From positions 62,001 to 126,000 of the forward strand of contig JAODUP010000666.1 of the NCBI GenBank assembly GCA_025642065.1: a DNA stretch of 64,000 nucleotides. The letters run 5' to 3'. Shown here piece by piece: positions 37,385-48,420 of this stretch. The stretch is from Paralvinella palmiformis. Lineage: Eukaryota; Annelida; Polychaeta; Terebellida; Alvinellidae. The notes beneath the pieces are model-generated. The model saw nothing but the letters and a program-made list of their open reading frames with translations, was not told the origin of the DNA and made no database searches. A program made the translations under genes and the position numbers. Numbering within the stretch: position 1 is the stretch's first letter; every line of letters starts with the position of its first letter.

Positions 37385-40300
37385 ATGTAGAGGTAGAGGA
37401 CTGGCCAGTTACTCACCACTTGCCCTATCAACTGAAAACCTGTTGGTAACTTCATACCATGTACTGAGTATTGTTTCTTTTGTATCAGCCATTCCTGTAA
37501 TATAATTATCATAAGTGATTATATTAAAAAGACATTAATGCATATTTACATCAGGTTGACATTGGGTAAATTTCTATCTATGCGTAGCCTAAGTGTATTC
37601 AGTCAGGTGTGAATCTCAATTAAAAAATACAGAGATGTGAGAAAAAGAGCATCGAGCTGTTGTTACATATATACCATTTATTTCGTACCAAACATTGTAC
37701 AATAATAATATGAGTGCATAGATGCATATACATTATGGCATATATCTAGTCGTAGGTGAAAGGATCAAACAGAAAGTAAATAAAAAATCAAGTTCATGTA
37801 ACAGAATTGTCAGGCTACATTGATTGAAGGCAGGTAGGTAATAACCATCCCTCATTAAACATAGCTCTCTAACACATATACCTACTGATGTGTATTCATC
37901 TGAACAAAATGATGAGCTGTATAACTTTCTTCTTATTGATAAAACACTCGAATTAGTAAACAATCTCCATTATTATTTAATGCATGTAAATGTAACATAA
38001 GATTTGACGCTACTTTTGTATTTGATCTTGTACAAAGTGAACTACACATGTAGAATGACAGGAATCTACTGAATAACTGGGTTTGAATAAGTTGACCCTG
38101 TTCCCGCATTAAATGCTTAAGTATTGTGCCATGAGTCACCCATGGAACGCCCCATATTCTTCTTACACACTTTCGCCAGTTTATATAAAATCTATTGATG
38201 TAACATGTTTTCATGTTCCACAAGGGACAACCATAAAAGCTTGTGCAATATGTGTCAAATATGTGTGATGTTATCAGTGAGTTACAAAAGCCAAACTTGG
38301 TAGTCACATAGTTAGTTCTGTACACTAGATCGCTAATTCCCTTGCTTATGGAATCATAGTTACAATTCTTACCAATATGGTAACCTAGATGAACACCACT
38401 CTCACACACCTGGATAGGTATATTGTTTAGTTCAATATCTTTAATATTTGTAGAACCATTGAACAATAATAACTGGCTTTTACTGGCATTAAATTTTACA
38501 TCATACTCTGCAGCAAATTTAACATTGATTGGATAGCATTATGACTTGGTGCTAGGATACAAGCATCATCAGCATATCCAAAACTACCACAAAATCTAGA
38601 ACCAATGTGACAACAAAACTTCGATTTCTCTAATTCTAACAATAAAACATCCATGTATATACAAAATAATATAGGCGATAGGATTGCTACTTGTTTCAGA
38701 CCATTCATTGTTGTGAATGGGCTACTGATCTGCCGATTCCAGCTAACCCTGAGTGATTGAGTGGTGTACAGATTAGCCAGAAGCCTAGCAGTTAATGAGC
38801 ATATTAACAATCGAAACATTTTTACATATTGAACACGATTAAAAGCCTGAGATGCGTCAAGTAATACAAGGTATATGGACGAATCATGTCTGAGATAATA
38901 ATCTATTATTTCATTCAGAACAAAAGTGCACTGCGTGGTTGAGTGTTTGGGTTTGAATCCAAACTGAAAATCACTTGATTTAAGAATATTCACATTATTA
39001 CACAGAATAATATTATCGAAAACCTTGCCTTTTAGGCTACCAAGAGCGATACCTCTATAATTGGATCTGTCATTTAATTTTTTTTCTGGTTCTTGGGTAT
39101 TGGGATGATTGTGCTCAGACTCGTACATCCGATGCACTACTGAGGCTGATAACATGTGAATCATGACAAAGACCTGTCTCACATCGTGATTTAATACCCT
39201 CATTTAGTGATTCGTATACATCATGCATTTCACATCTATCATAACTTACACAATTATACAAATACAAAATCAATTCTGCTCAGAGGATATGTGCACACTG
39301 TTGATATGATAAGTCACTGTTACACTGGAGCTGTGAATGAGGAAATGTTGGATTATTACAATTCCTGCACTTGGTGGCTGGCATTTGAATTCTAGCCATG
39401 ACACCCCAGAAGCACAGTTTTTTTTTCTTCCAAGCACAAAACTGACTCTCTTCAATAACTCATTAATTCTCAATTATATATTTAGATCGTATTAATTCCT
39501 AAACAAAAACATTACATTACAGACCATCTTATAAAACTCACCAAGGGTAGCCAGCAAGTCAACCATTACCAGCAAGACATCTGATAAATCATGGAACTGA
39601 CATAATCACAATATTCTCTTTTTTTTCTGAGAGGTATCTAGTATTTGTGTGATACAGTTTTAAATTTAGTGTAACTTTTAGTAGGTATTGAATTACACGA
39701 GATATCTGAGAATAGTGGAATGTATTTTACTATCAAAAATACATTTTGTATAATGTGATTATCACAGCTTAAATCTAAACACCCATCTAGGCATTTTAGT
39801 GCAATATATTAAAGATTTTCTCCTGATTATGTACATTTTTATTACCTCCTAAATTTTACATCCCATATATACCATATATACTCGCGTATAAGTCACACTT
39901 TTTATACTCTGAAATTGACACCAAAATTGAGTGCAACTTATATGTGGGTCAGACTGAAAGGGAAGGTATATTTGGTATAATTTAGGGGAAAATAGAATAA
40001 TATTGTTTTTCGACCTTAATAATGAATATATGAACAATAAACAAATGTATTAGGTGTATTTTCTCTGTTGTCTTTCAATGGCAAACTTAATCGTGATAAC
40101 CGCCATGATTATTTAATCGGATGCTCTAAATAGTGATGTGATCACAAAGACGTGTCATTACTATCTAAATATATGAGCGTACGTAATTGAATGGAACAGT
40201 AAATGAGGCCACACAAAGAATGACCATAGAAGCCACATCAAAGGAAAAAAGATTACAGCAAACAATGCGTTAATTACTTTCAAAGCTGGCACATGGGAAC

Positions 40301-43300
40301 TACTAATAAACTACTTCAAACAAAATTACAGAAACAAAGGCACAGCAGCAGGTAACCTGAAGCAGCCGTCATTACCTGTCATCACATGTTTCAAGTTTTA
40401 ATCAGTTGTGTATCAATTTCAGATTCTGGAAGGATAATTGAGTAAATCCTTTTCTCTCCAAAGTTGTTAAGGATATTACTTAAAACCTCCAAGGAGGGAA
40501 CAGTCTGTTAGGACATTATTTACTCTTTAACATTAAAACTTTACTGTTTAGAAATATAAGGACTAAATCAACATTAGAACCCTTGGTGGAAAAAAATATC
40601 ATTCATTTTGTTCAGTTGCCTGATGAATCTTGCATATAGAATCAGTATTTATTTGTTCTGAACCAGGACTTTTTCTACACAAACAGATAGTAAATGATAA
40701 TTATCCCAGCCATCACTCATCACCAGATTTACTCACCATATATTTACCAAAGTTCCTCTCTTCCACATCATCGTAATGCTGAAGATATTCGGAGACCGTT
40801 TCAAGACTCGTCTTCCGCAGACAATAAAATACGACGCTAGCCAGACGCGACGTGGTCTGACCTTCATGTGGCTTTTCGTAGAACGAAATAATCCTAACGT
40901 AGAGGAGAATAAAATAAAAATACGCATTACTGAATGTACTGTTCAGAGCCAACTATATCAATGGCATTTATCTATAATAATATTTGTTTAAAGATGAATG
41001 ACTGTCTGAGTGAGTGACTGCTTTGTTTAGTACTGACATATGTGTCACTTAGAAAATTAGAGGGAAGTTGTGAGTGAAGAAACTTTACAAATCTATTTTC
41101 AGCATAGAATCTCCACCATAGAGGCTGTGCTAAACAGGCGACAGCCTGGGGATACTCCCCGAACTACAAGCAAGTAAAGCAGGCAAGTGAAGAAACCAGT
41201 ATCCGCAATTAGTCTATAGACAGTCAGAAACCTGGTATAATTGCTTGATCACTAATGACTAAAATGACCTATTTATATATATATAATGAGAGTGGGTCCC
41301 TAATTTCAGCTTATCGAAGAAAATGACTACCTCCAGGATTCCATGCTTATGCCCAGAAAGATTAGTTAAAAGTTGGTTTTTCACTGAGTACAACATAAAT
41401 AAATGGCCACATGTGATACCTTCTTAACATTCTTTAGAAATGAGATCGACATCTACAGACTGGTAGTATACGAGCTAAGAACACAGACCACCTACTTGTT
41501 GGTACTTGAGCATACTTCAACAATACCGCGCGAGTTTATGGATTCTCCGGGTTCCATCTGATAGTATATGGCTAAGTCATTGTCATTGTGTAGATTAAAA
41601 TAGTTGATAACCTGGGCTAGATCAAACTTCTGGTCGTGGAACAGCATATCTCCAGCCACCTGGTGGGGTGAAGCAAAATTGTTGATGTAACACAGACACA
41701 CAAACCACTACACACTATCACTCTCCCCCTTCAGTTATAATTTTGGGGAATTACTAGACAGGTTTATCATTGTAATTTTGTATATTTTATTTGTATGGCA
41801 TGAACCATACATAGGGTCAATTCCATTTTGCCAATTCCAATTCCACTGAATTCCGTTTGGTCAATTCCAATTCCACATAAAATTGATCAATTCCAATTGC
41901 AAATTTTTCAATTCCATTTTTTTCAATTCCAATTCAATTTCTTTTTAAATAATAAATTCCAATTTCAATTCCAGAGTTAAAATTGACCATCAATTCCAAT
42001 TCCGGAACTGAATTGACCCCTATACCTGGCATGAACACACATCTTAAAGATAATGATTAATAAACGCTTACGTTTACAATAATTATTTACTATGTTATAT
42101 AATTAAAGGGATAGTCCACCCTCATTTCAAATTTTAAGGACTAATACAGCTATACTCACAGATATCATAAATAATATCAAAATATGTAAACGATCACCCA
42201 CATATTAAATAATCCAGTTCAAAGTGCTGATTAATCGACTTTTAATGGCCTATGGGCGCCGCTATTTTGAAGTTAGACGGAGACTGGAAGCTCCTGAATG
42301 CTGACATCACTGGAATTTTTGGTTATTGTTCTAAACATTACATATTTAAAAAATATTTTCTGAGGGTGGACTATCCCTTTACATGCTGCTGTTTTTGTTT
42401 TACTTACAACCATCACATCATCTTGAATATTCTTTGTAGTTAATGCTAGCTGAAAGTCTGCCACAGCACCCAGCCTACAACACAAAACGAGTAGGTTTCA
42501 ATATATGACAGCCACAGAGCAAAAGACAGTACCAACTTTATGTGATGAATGTCCACAAATGAAGAATTCTTTTACCAAAAGGAGACAAACAAACTTATTT
42601 ATTGGGCTGGCTACACCTATGTTGTGAAACTGCACAGGATGGACTACCGTATATACTTGCATATAAGACAATTGTTTGGGTAGGAAAAGGGGAGTTCATA
42701 TTTCCTACCAGCTGAAGGAAAGATGTTTTCGGTCATCCTTGACACACAACACTATAGGATTCAACCCAATAAGAGCCAGAGTAGTAATAAAATCGTCACA
42801 TCGCTGCCTACTAATCTATTATTATTCAATAAATAACAATTAATTTTCACCAAACTGTTATTTGGATCTCACAAACATGCCGGTCTTTACGAAATAATAC
42901 TAGATAGTTACGCACTGTTACCTACCAGTTCCTCCAGAAGTGCTGTAAAACAATGAATTAATAACACTTGCCTTATTGAAGTTACAATCAGGTGTATTGG
43001 TGTAAGCAATAGTTGGAACAAAATTGCCACATCTCTGTTTACTAGTCTTATTCAATAAATTACGATTAATTTTCACCAAACTGTTATTTCGATCTCACAA
43101 ACATGCCAATTTTTATGTAATAATACATGTCACACCATCGCAACTGGCAAATGTTATTAGTTAATTGTTTCACAGCAAGTGGCGAGCAAAGGTTTGAAAT
43201 GTGAACAGTGATTCCTATATTATTGCTAATCATCTGGAAGTACCGGTAGGTAACAGCGCTTGACTATCAAGTATTATTACATAATCAGCCCTGTTTGGTG

Positions 43301-45416
43301 TGACAAGTTTGTTTATTAATTATAACATCAAGCGAAATCCATGTGTGTGTGTGTGTCACTGCCGGTGAAGAAATTTAAAGGCCTATTAATACATTTACGA
43401 CACACTTGCTGACACGATGAGTTTGAAGTGACTGGGTCAACTCTTCCGTGAATGACGACAATGATTAGGGTTTTGAGGGATTTTAAGCCAATATTTGACC
43501 TCAACTTATACAGTGAGCATCTGCCAGAGGAAAGAATTACAGGGCCAAAAACAGACCCTGACTTATCTTCCGGGTCAACTTATACGCGAGTATATACAGC
43601 TAGATAGCTTCGCTAAAGCACTTTTAGAGTATTAGTATTATCCATGATACAGACCTGTTTAATTAAGCACACACCTCAACTCCCAAGGGAGTATACAAAA
43701 TATTACAATGCATGCTGCCATTATAGGTGCAAAGCATCACTCAAGACACATAGCCACCACATCCTGTCAGGTTATCATGACAGCATTGTATCTCTGCAGC
43801 ATCGAACCTGTGAACCCTCAGTTGCAAGTCCTAAGGTCTAATTAACTGTACCATCAGGGCTTGACACTTTGGAATGAACTGATAACTAGAAGGATTCGAA
43901 TATTAAAAGCCTAAACCAATACAAAGATACATGTTTACAAACAAGATGCTAATGCTATATACATCCTATACTAATAGCAACTTTGAAGCAAGATTTAGTA
44001 GAAAGAAAACTAAATTTTCAACAATCAGGATTAAGAGTGTGAAAATATTGAACATATTAGTAAATTATTAACGGTATGTGTGTTATCTGCTATAATTGAA
44101 ATAGCTACAAATACATGAATACGTGGGGAGTGTTCATTTGTACATGAAATACTAAATATTTCATAATGTCAGTCTCAAAAAAATAGAACAGAACTGATTT
44201 AGAAATTAACTAAACACACACACACACACACACGCAATATATATATATATATATATATATATATTACTAATAATAATAATACTGTATAATAAATAAAGTG
44301 TCTTTACTAACAAAAGTTATTCAAAGACTCTGCAAAGTGATTTAGCAATGAAAGCAAAGACTCTGCATTTTTAACATCCACTGGCAACCTGTTCCGTTAA
44401 GTGGAGGCTGTGACACTAAATACGCAATTGCTATATAACTTGAAGCGAGACATGGGTACCTACAATAACCCCTCCCCGGATGACCTAGTTTTCTTATTTG
44501 CTAATGGACACAAGTTCATACAGGTATACAGGTGCCACAGCATTAAGAGTTATAATTTGTTAGTATAATCTTGAAATGGGGGGTGATTTAATCATACTTT
44601 CAGTGATTTGTCACTATGTGAGCTGCACTAATCTGAATTCACTGAAGGTAATTGGTGTTATAATAACATATGCCATATAACAAGGAGTTAAAATAGTCTA
44701 TACCAGATTGAACAAAGGCATGGACCACAGTAACAATTGCTTCATGTGTCAAGAATGATTATAGACAATGGATGTTCGTAAGATGGTAGTGGACAACTTA
44801 ACATAATGATGTCACATGTTCAGACGTTAATTCACTTTTCCGAAATAACCCCTATTATTTTAACTGACCCATTACGAGTAGTAGAAGATGCACAAATCTG
44901 TAATGCTCGTGTTTTTAGAGGTACAATAAAATGTAATGAAGCCAAATGGATAATCCTCTTTTATCATCATCATTCAAATTAAACTATTTTGAGTTATCCA
45001 TTGCTGAATATCAGCAAAACAATGTTCTAAATTCTTCAATGAAATGGAGAAATTTAGCTCATTGTCAGGATCTATTGATATATACAGCTATGTGTCATTA
45101 GCATACAGATTATATTTAACACCTTATCAGAGACTGAAGAAGATGTATGCATATTGTGTAAAGCAAAGGACCAAAAACTGATCCCTGTGATCCACCAGAT
45201 AACAATGACAGGATATCAAACAAAATAGTATAAACAGACAATTTCTGAGAGTGTTGTTCAAAATAAGACTGAAACCATTCAAGTACTTGAGCTGACAGAC
45301 AAAATATGTCTTTAAACTTAGAGAAAAGTACATTATGGTGTACCGTATCAAATGTAGTAAATAGATCCAGAAAAAAATACTTGTCTAACTTAATCAATTG
45401 ACATAATCATAATAAC

Positions 45417-45458
<42 letters not shown>

Positions 45459-46184
45459 CAGTTAATCTGTATATTCAGGTAATATATCAGTTGGTAAATG
45501 AGATTTTATACAGATTATCTGTAACATATATATATATATATCTATATATATAATGATAATATCATAGAACAGATTTATACACATGATGTAATTTATAAAC
45601 ACATACTAAATAATTAAATAATAATTAACAGACCTAAAACATATTTCTAAAAAGAATAAAATTCTGTGAACCAACATATCTTCACCTGTTACTGTGAGTT
45701 GTTGTACCATCATTTATTACATTTTCCACAGGGAAGTCACTGGCTGTTGCCCACCTTTCAAAATGTTTGTACCTAAAATATTAATGTAGATGTATAGGAC
45801 ATACACCGAGCCATTTGTAAATGAATGAAGGTAAAACAGGTGGAGACGAGCCATACATAAATGAGGAATTACCAATGTTGAAAGTTCATTCAACAGACAC
45901 ATCCCCGTGGCAATATATTGCATTTATTTACAAATCGGTTAATTACTTTTGATCTTTCGCTGCAAGATAAATATTCTAAAATAATAAAATTAAGAGATTC
46001 CTCGCTATATCTGACAGTTTAATTAAATAATATCATGTAAGTGAAAAAAGTAAACAAACATTATCAATAGGTATTACCATTTTATCATGATAAGATCGTA
46101 GTTTTTGCTTCAGATGAGTCTAGTAGATATTTCAAAGTTGTAGCCACATCATTAGTTTCTGTGTCGAGAACTTAGTTAACAATG

Positions 46185-46223
<39 letters not shown>

Positions 46224-46532
46224 AGTGATATTAAGATGGTTACTTACTTGTCCGCATTTGTTACCAAATAAACTTCAGTAAACAACTGTCTCCTAGAAAA
46301 AAGAAAGTTTACACATCTCAACACACACACAGACCGCTTCTGTTTTACAAATAATTGTCATATAAAATTTGTCTCAATACAAATCAGCCAAAATTTCAGA
46401 ATCTTATCACGCAAAAAATATTTATACCGACATGTTAATAGCCTGCCACCAGAAGTCCAGTATGCATTTGCCACCGACACCGGGAAGTAGAGCTTTTGGA
46501 ATACCAGAGAGATGTGCATAATGAGGGTCATT
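27708..46532 (-). CDS. gkup: Sugar nucleotidyltransferase-glucuronokinase fusion (gkup-like), 5' end not found
   Basis: Predicted to phosphorylate free D-glucuronate and convert the 1-phosphate to UDP-glucuronate in the cytosol. Twenty exons, 5' to 3': 46532-46432, 46292-46248, 45772-45686, 42474-42408, 41659-41496, 40893-40737, 37494-37417, 37282-37188, 36889-36787, 35220-35141, 34602-34534, 33621-33561, 33196-33122, 32941-32849, 31702-31642, 30726-30613, 30235-30178, 29704-29636, 29119-28984, 27800-27708 (TGA). Almost all have GT-AG borders and matching phases, giving about 600 residues without the first exon. N-terminal half: GIPKALLPGVGGK, VYLVTNADKY, VVAGDMLF, SFYEKP. C-terminal half: MGNPSDGFHGKTISLSIANF, PLNDPTEFGSLGDLYGISRK, the GHMP ATP loop GLAGSSAIVTA, and VKFPGSGGAVIG. 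The exon with the GlyAsnPro motif is damaged (see 36787-36889). The expected start exon with the GxGTR-type loop was not seen upstream of 46532. Confidence 0.88.
28167..28400 (-). mobile_element. MITE family 1, partial copy
   Basis: AAGGGGACAGTCCACCCTCA at 28167 matches the terminal repeat of the complete element at 42105-42380. The next 50 bases, including AGAACAATAACCAAAAATTC, match that element's other end in reverse orientation. The far terminus is not recognisable. A family A SINE tail remnant lies just before it (28104-28142). Confidence 0.6.
29240..29411 (-). mobile_element. tRNA-derived SINE, family A, in gkup intron
   Basis: Contains CTAAATGGGCCGAGCGACCT, the body segment of family A, and a degenerate box B (GGGTTCAAACCCC on the minus strand). 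It lies between gkup exons 28984-29119 and 29636-29704. Confidence 0.7.
31188..31333 (-). mobile_element. tRNA-derived SINE, family A, diverged copy
   Basis: A box B-like GAGTTCAAGTCCC and a GTGGTAGAGGTCTGTGACCA segment keep the family order, but the body is badly eroded. It lies in a gkup intron. Confidence 0.5.
33463..33500 (+). mobile_element. ATT-tailed SINE or LINE end fragment
   Basis: TAAGGGCGCTTTATTAAATA and a short ATT tail are shared with 13250-13295. Confidence 0.45.
34985..35055. repeat. TA and CA microsatellite
   Basis: About 54 bases of TA followed by a CA tract, in a gkup intron. Similar TA tracts interrupt other introns of this gene at 33636-33669, 34220-34250, 36655-36700, 45420-45456 and 46193-46220. 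Confidence 0.9.
36787..36889 (-). other. gkup: Damaged gkup kinase exon (in-frame stop and missing splice donor)
   Basis: The exon clearly encodes MGNPSDGFHGKTISLSIANF and WAEVTITESEKL, the substrate loop of the kinase. The only acceptor (TTACCAG, ending 36890) brings in ATAA before the CTG-ATG frame. With the AG left by the upstream exon this reads AGA-TAA. At the 3' side the protein should leave after Leu (CTT, ending 36787), but the DNA continues CTTAAGTGT. A donor CTT|GTAAGTG that lost its GT would give exactly that. The next GT would put the following exon out of phase. No second copy of this exon was found between 35221 and 37187. An assembly error near the flanking TA tracts is an alternative to a real lesion. 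Confidence 0.7.
37007..37107. repeat. TA microsatellite interrupted by a LINE fragment
   Basis: TA tracts at about 37007-37041 and 37073-37107 flank a short segment beginning GAATAAGTTGACCCTGTTCC, which is also found inside the LINE at 38084. A GT tract of about 39 bases lies at 37343-37381. Confidence 0.85.
37733..39210 (-). mobile_element. LINE reverse transcriptase fragment (CR1/L2-type), degraded
   Basis: On the minus strand the reverse transcriptase fingers and palm can be followed: NYRGIALGSLKGKVFDNI, FQFGFKPKHSTTQC, YLVLLDASQAFNRV, GLKQVAILSPILFCIYMD and the catalytic FGYADDACILAPS. These run into the C-terminal region with CVRRIWGVPWVTHGTILKHL. Two or three frame changes (near 38490 and 37950) make it inactive, and the endonuclease part is missing. 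It lies in the gkup intron between 37494 and 40737, in the same orientation as the gene. Confidence 0.85.
39873..39900 (+). mobile_element. Terminus of the TATACTCGCGTATAAG transposon family
   Basis: CATATATACTCGCGTATAAG matches the terminal inverted repeat of the element at 42647-43599. The opposite end was not found nearby, so this copy appears truncated. Confidence 0.5.
41108..41178 (+). mobile_element. SINE family B or LINE tail fragment
   Basis: CCATAGAGGCTGTGCTAAAC and GACAGCCTGGGGATACTCCC match the family tail. This copy is closer to the LINE version at 5890-5945 (both have CCATAG and end CCGAACTACAA) than to the SINE copies. Confidence 0.7.
41812..42024. mobile_element. AATTCC-rich foldback element, short form
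   Basis: Begins ATAGGGTCAATTCC and ends GAATTGACCCCTAT, so the ends are inverted repeats. Inside it is almost entirely imperfect TCAATTCCAATTCC copies. Longer relatives are at 47063-47340 and 48080-48420. It lies in a gkup intron. Confidence 0.7.
42105..42380. mobile_element. MITE family 1, complete, with 20-bp perfect terminal inverted repeats
   Basis: The left end AAAGGGATAGTCCACCCTCA is the exact reverse complement of the right end. If the element is taken to start at AAGGG, a TA dinucleotide flanks both ends, as expected for a Tc1/mariner-type target site. It is about 275 bp with no frame of its own. It ends only 27 bases from the gkup exon at 42408-42474, close to its splice donor. Confidence 0.85.
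42647..43599. mobile_element. Non-autonomous DNA transposon with GTATATACTYGC termini
   Basis: The left end GTATATACTTGCATATAAG (42649) and the right end CTTATACGCGAGTATATAC (to 43597) are inverted repeats with two mismatches. Inside, about 115 bases are directly duplicated (near 42788-42903 and 43018-43128, sharing TTTTCACCAAACTGTTATTT). No transposase frame is present. It lies in the gkup intron between 42474 and 45686. Confidence 0.65.
43607..43860 (-). mobile_element. tRNA-derived SINE, family C
   Basis: On the minus strand it runs from a tRNA-like head (CCTGATGGTACAGTTAATTA) through GCACCTATAATGGCAGCATG to AGTGCTTTAGCGAAGC. It is directly abutted by the transposon ending at 43599. Confidence 0.65.
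44270..45400 (-). mobile_element. L2-like LINE fragment, degraded
   Basis: Minus strand, 45397 downward: FTTFDTVHHNVLFSKFKDIF, FQSYFEQHSQ, GGSQGSVFGPLLYTI (for GVPQGSVLGPLLF), then LYANDT-stop-LYISIDPDNE, a decayed YADDT box. Further on come SFLTHEAIVTVVHAFVQSGI and DYFNSLLYGI. Many stops and substitutions. The 3' end (44270-44330) finishes in TTTATTTATTATACAG plus ATT repeats, similar in plan to the ends of family C SINEs. Confidence 0.8.
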
Positions 46533-47062
46533 CTAAAAAGGAAACAAAACAAGTTCATTAAATGTTTGCTATATGATATGGCTCATTACATTGGAATCAG
46601 ATATTCAAGGATGAGAGTAACTCTAGGTAAAAATCTCTTGAATTTCCCCGAGTAATCTGTAGAGTGAAGCCAAATGTATACAGCACTGGCAACCCGTGGG
46701 AAAAAACCTTACAGTTCAGAATAAATAATCAACAGGCAATACAATATTTATTGTAAATCCAAATTCGGCATCACTTTTCCTATGCCTACTCAGCAACTAT
46801 CCATGTGACTAGTATGCATCTCTTTTTAGAAAATCAGTGTTATTTTTCAATGCCAGATTTAAACACAAGTAAAATCTAATTTAAAACTGAAATGGCAACA
46901 CACACATGGACTTAGATGGAGAGAGAACTACATTATCTACTCTCTAATATAGAAGTGATCTATTTAGCAATTTCTGTGAGGATGCCTAACAAAACATCTG
47001 GAAAGAGCTACATCCAAAAAACCTATGGCTTAGGGAGTATTATATGTATATAGCTGACAGAC

Positions 47063-47340
47063 ATGGGGTTAATTCCATTTTGTCAAGTCCAAATCAAATT
47101 TATTAATTCAATATTTATCAATTCTAATTCCATTTTTACCTACTCAGAGTACTTACTCCTAGCAATTTATATTCCAACTAGGATTGTCATGGAAGAAATA
47201 TTTCTGAATTAAAAAATTAAATGGTAAATTAATTTGTGGATTTATTTGTAGTAAACTTCAATTCTAATTTTATCAATTCCAAATCCATTTAAAAAAAATA
47301 TTCCATTATTGGAATTACCCGTGAATTGAATTGACCCCAT
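47063..47340. mobile_element. AATTCC-rich foldback element, long form
   Basis: Begins ATGGGGTTAATTCC and ends GAATTGACCCCAT, so the termini are inverted. The interior includes TTACCTACTCAGAGTACTTA and GAAGAAATATTTCTGAATTA, which recur in reverse complement at 48240-48350. Confidence 0.7.
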
Positions 47341-48079
47341 ATCCAATAGCTGGTATCAACTGTGAATTTATTCCTTTCTCTTTACATGTTTAATTTCACA
47401 ATGAAAATTTCCAAATCAGACTGTTGGTCCTTCATAATAAACACGGATAGAATATAAATAACATCAAAGTAATGATGTTTAATACACTTCCGACATTTTG
47501 TAAGCTATTATTAATTTATTGAAGTACTGTTGACAAACTCGTATCACAGGAATATGAATAAATTTATAAAATGTTATTCCAGCTTATATGTTTCTGGAAA
47601 GGCTCTATTTATTCTTGTTGTCTTACCATTATTAACTCAATATACTGATCTATAAGAATGCTATGTAATTGTTTAGAACTTACAGATTTTATTTGCATAA
47701 ATATTTTCATGATAAATATAAAGCAATTCTTCCAGACATGTCTTTGTTCTGATAAATATTAGTGGGACGCTGAAATGCTTCAAAATTTCAGCTCTCTCCA
47801 ACTCAGTTCGTTTTCTTCCAACCAATCACCTCCAAAATTATCTGACATACATGTAGGTTTTCTTATAATGCACTGAATATGGTACAGCCAACACAAACTA
47901 CATATATTAAAAAATATTTATTATTTATTATGATTTCTTACAATATGTTATCATTTGAGGTGTCAAGATGCCAAATCAAACCAATGGTCTATAAAGAAAA
48001 CGTTGACAGACATGACATGAGTGTATCAATAACACTGTTTGACTTGTAAATTATTAGAGATAAATATCAGAATCTTGGA

Positions 48080-48420
48080 TATTGAATTGGATATTGAATT
48101 GAATAAACCAACTCAATTCCGGAATTGGAATTGCTGGTCAATTCCAAAATTGGAATTGATTATTTAAAAAAGGAATTGGTATTGATAAATTTGAAATTTA
48201 AATTAAGATTTCCTACAAATAAATTAAATCCACAAATTAATTTACCACTGAATTTTTTTATTCAGAAATATTTATTCCATGGCAATCCTACTTGGAATAT
48301 AAACTACTCCGAGTAGGTACTTGGAGTAGGTACTCATGGTAATAGTAGGTAAAAAAATTGAATTGATACATTTGGAATTGATAAATTTGATGTGGAATTG
48401 GCCAAATGGAATTGATATAA
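48080..48420. mobile_element. AATTCC-rich foldback element, inverted relative of 47063-47340
   Basis: Rich in GGAATTGGAATTG. The interior segments CCACAAATTAATTTACCACT and ATTCAGAAATATTTATTCCA are the complement of the copy 0.7 kb to the left, so the pair could form a hairpin of about 250 base pairs. The outer ends are eroded. Confidence 0.6.

Larger units (their letters stand above)
37188..46532 (-). other. gkup: Nucleotidyltransferase (pyrophosphorylase) half of the gkup-like gene
   Basis: Eight exons encode a RmlA/GlmU-type sugar-1-phosphate nucleotidyltransferase fold. PKALLPGVGGK corresponds to the PKPLLPVxGKP substrate loop, YLVTNADKYKHFERW to the second strand, NRLGAVADFQLAL to the conserved GxxxA helix, and VVAGDMLF to the metal-binding Asp strand. 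ISFYEKPHEGQTTSRLASV corresponds to the EKP segment and GFQLIGQVSLSDYLKWLDYF to the domain end. The nucleotide-loop exon is missing from the visible 5' end. The first donor (AT|GTCGGT at 46431) is weak; a stronger-looking GTATAA four bases later would shift the frame. Confidence 0.8.
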
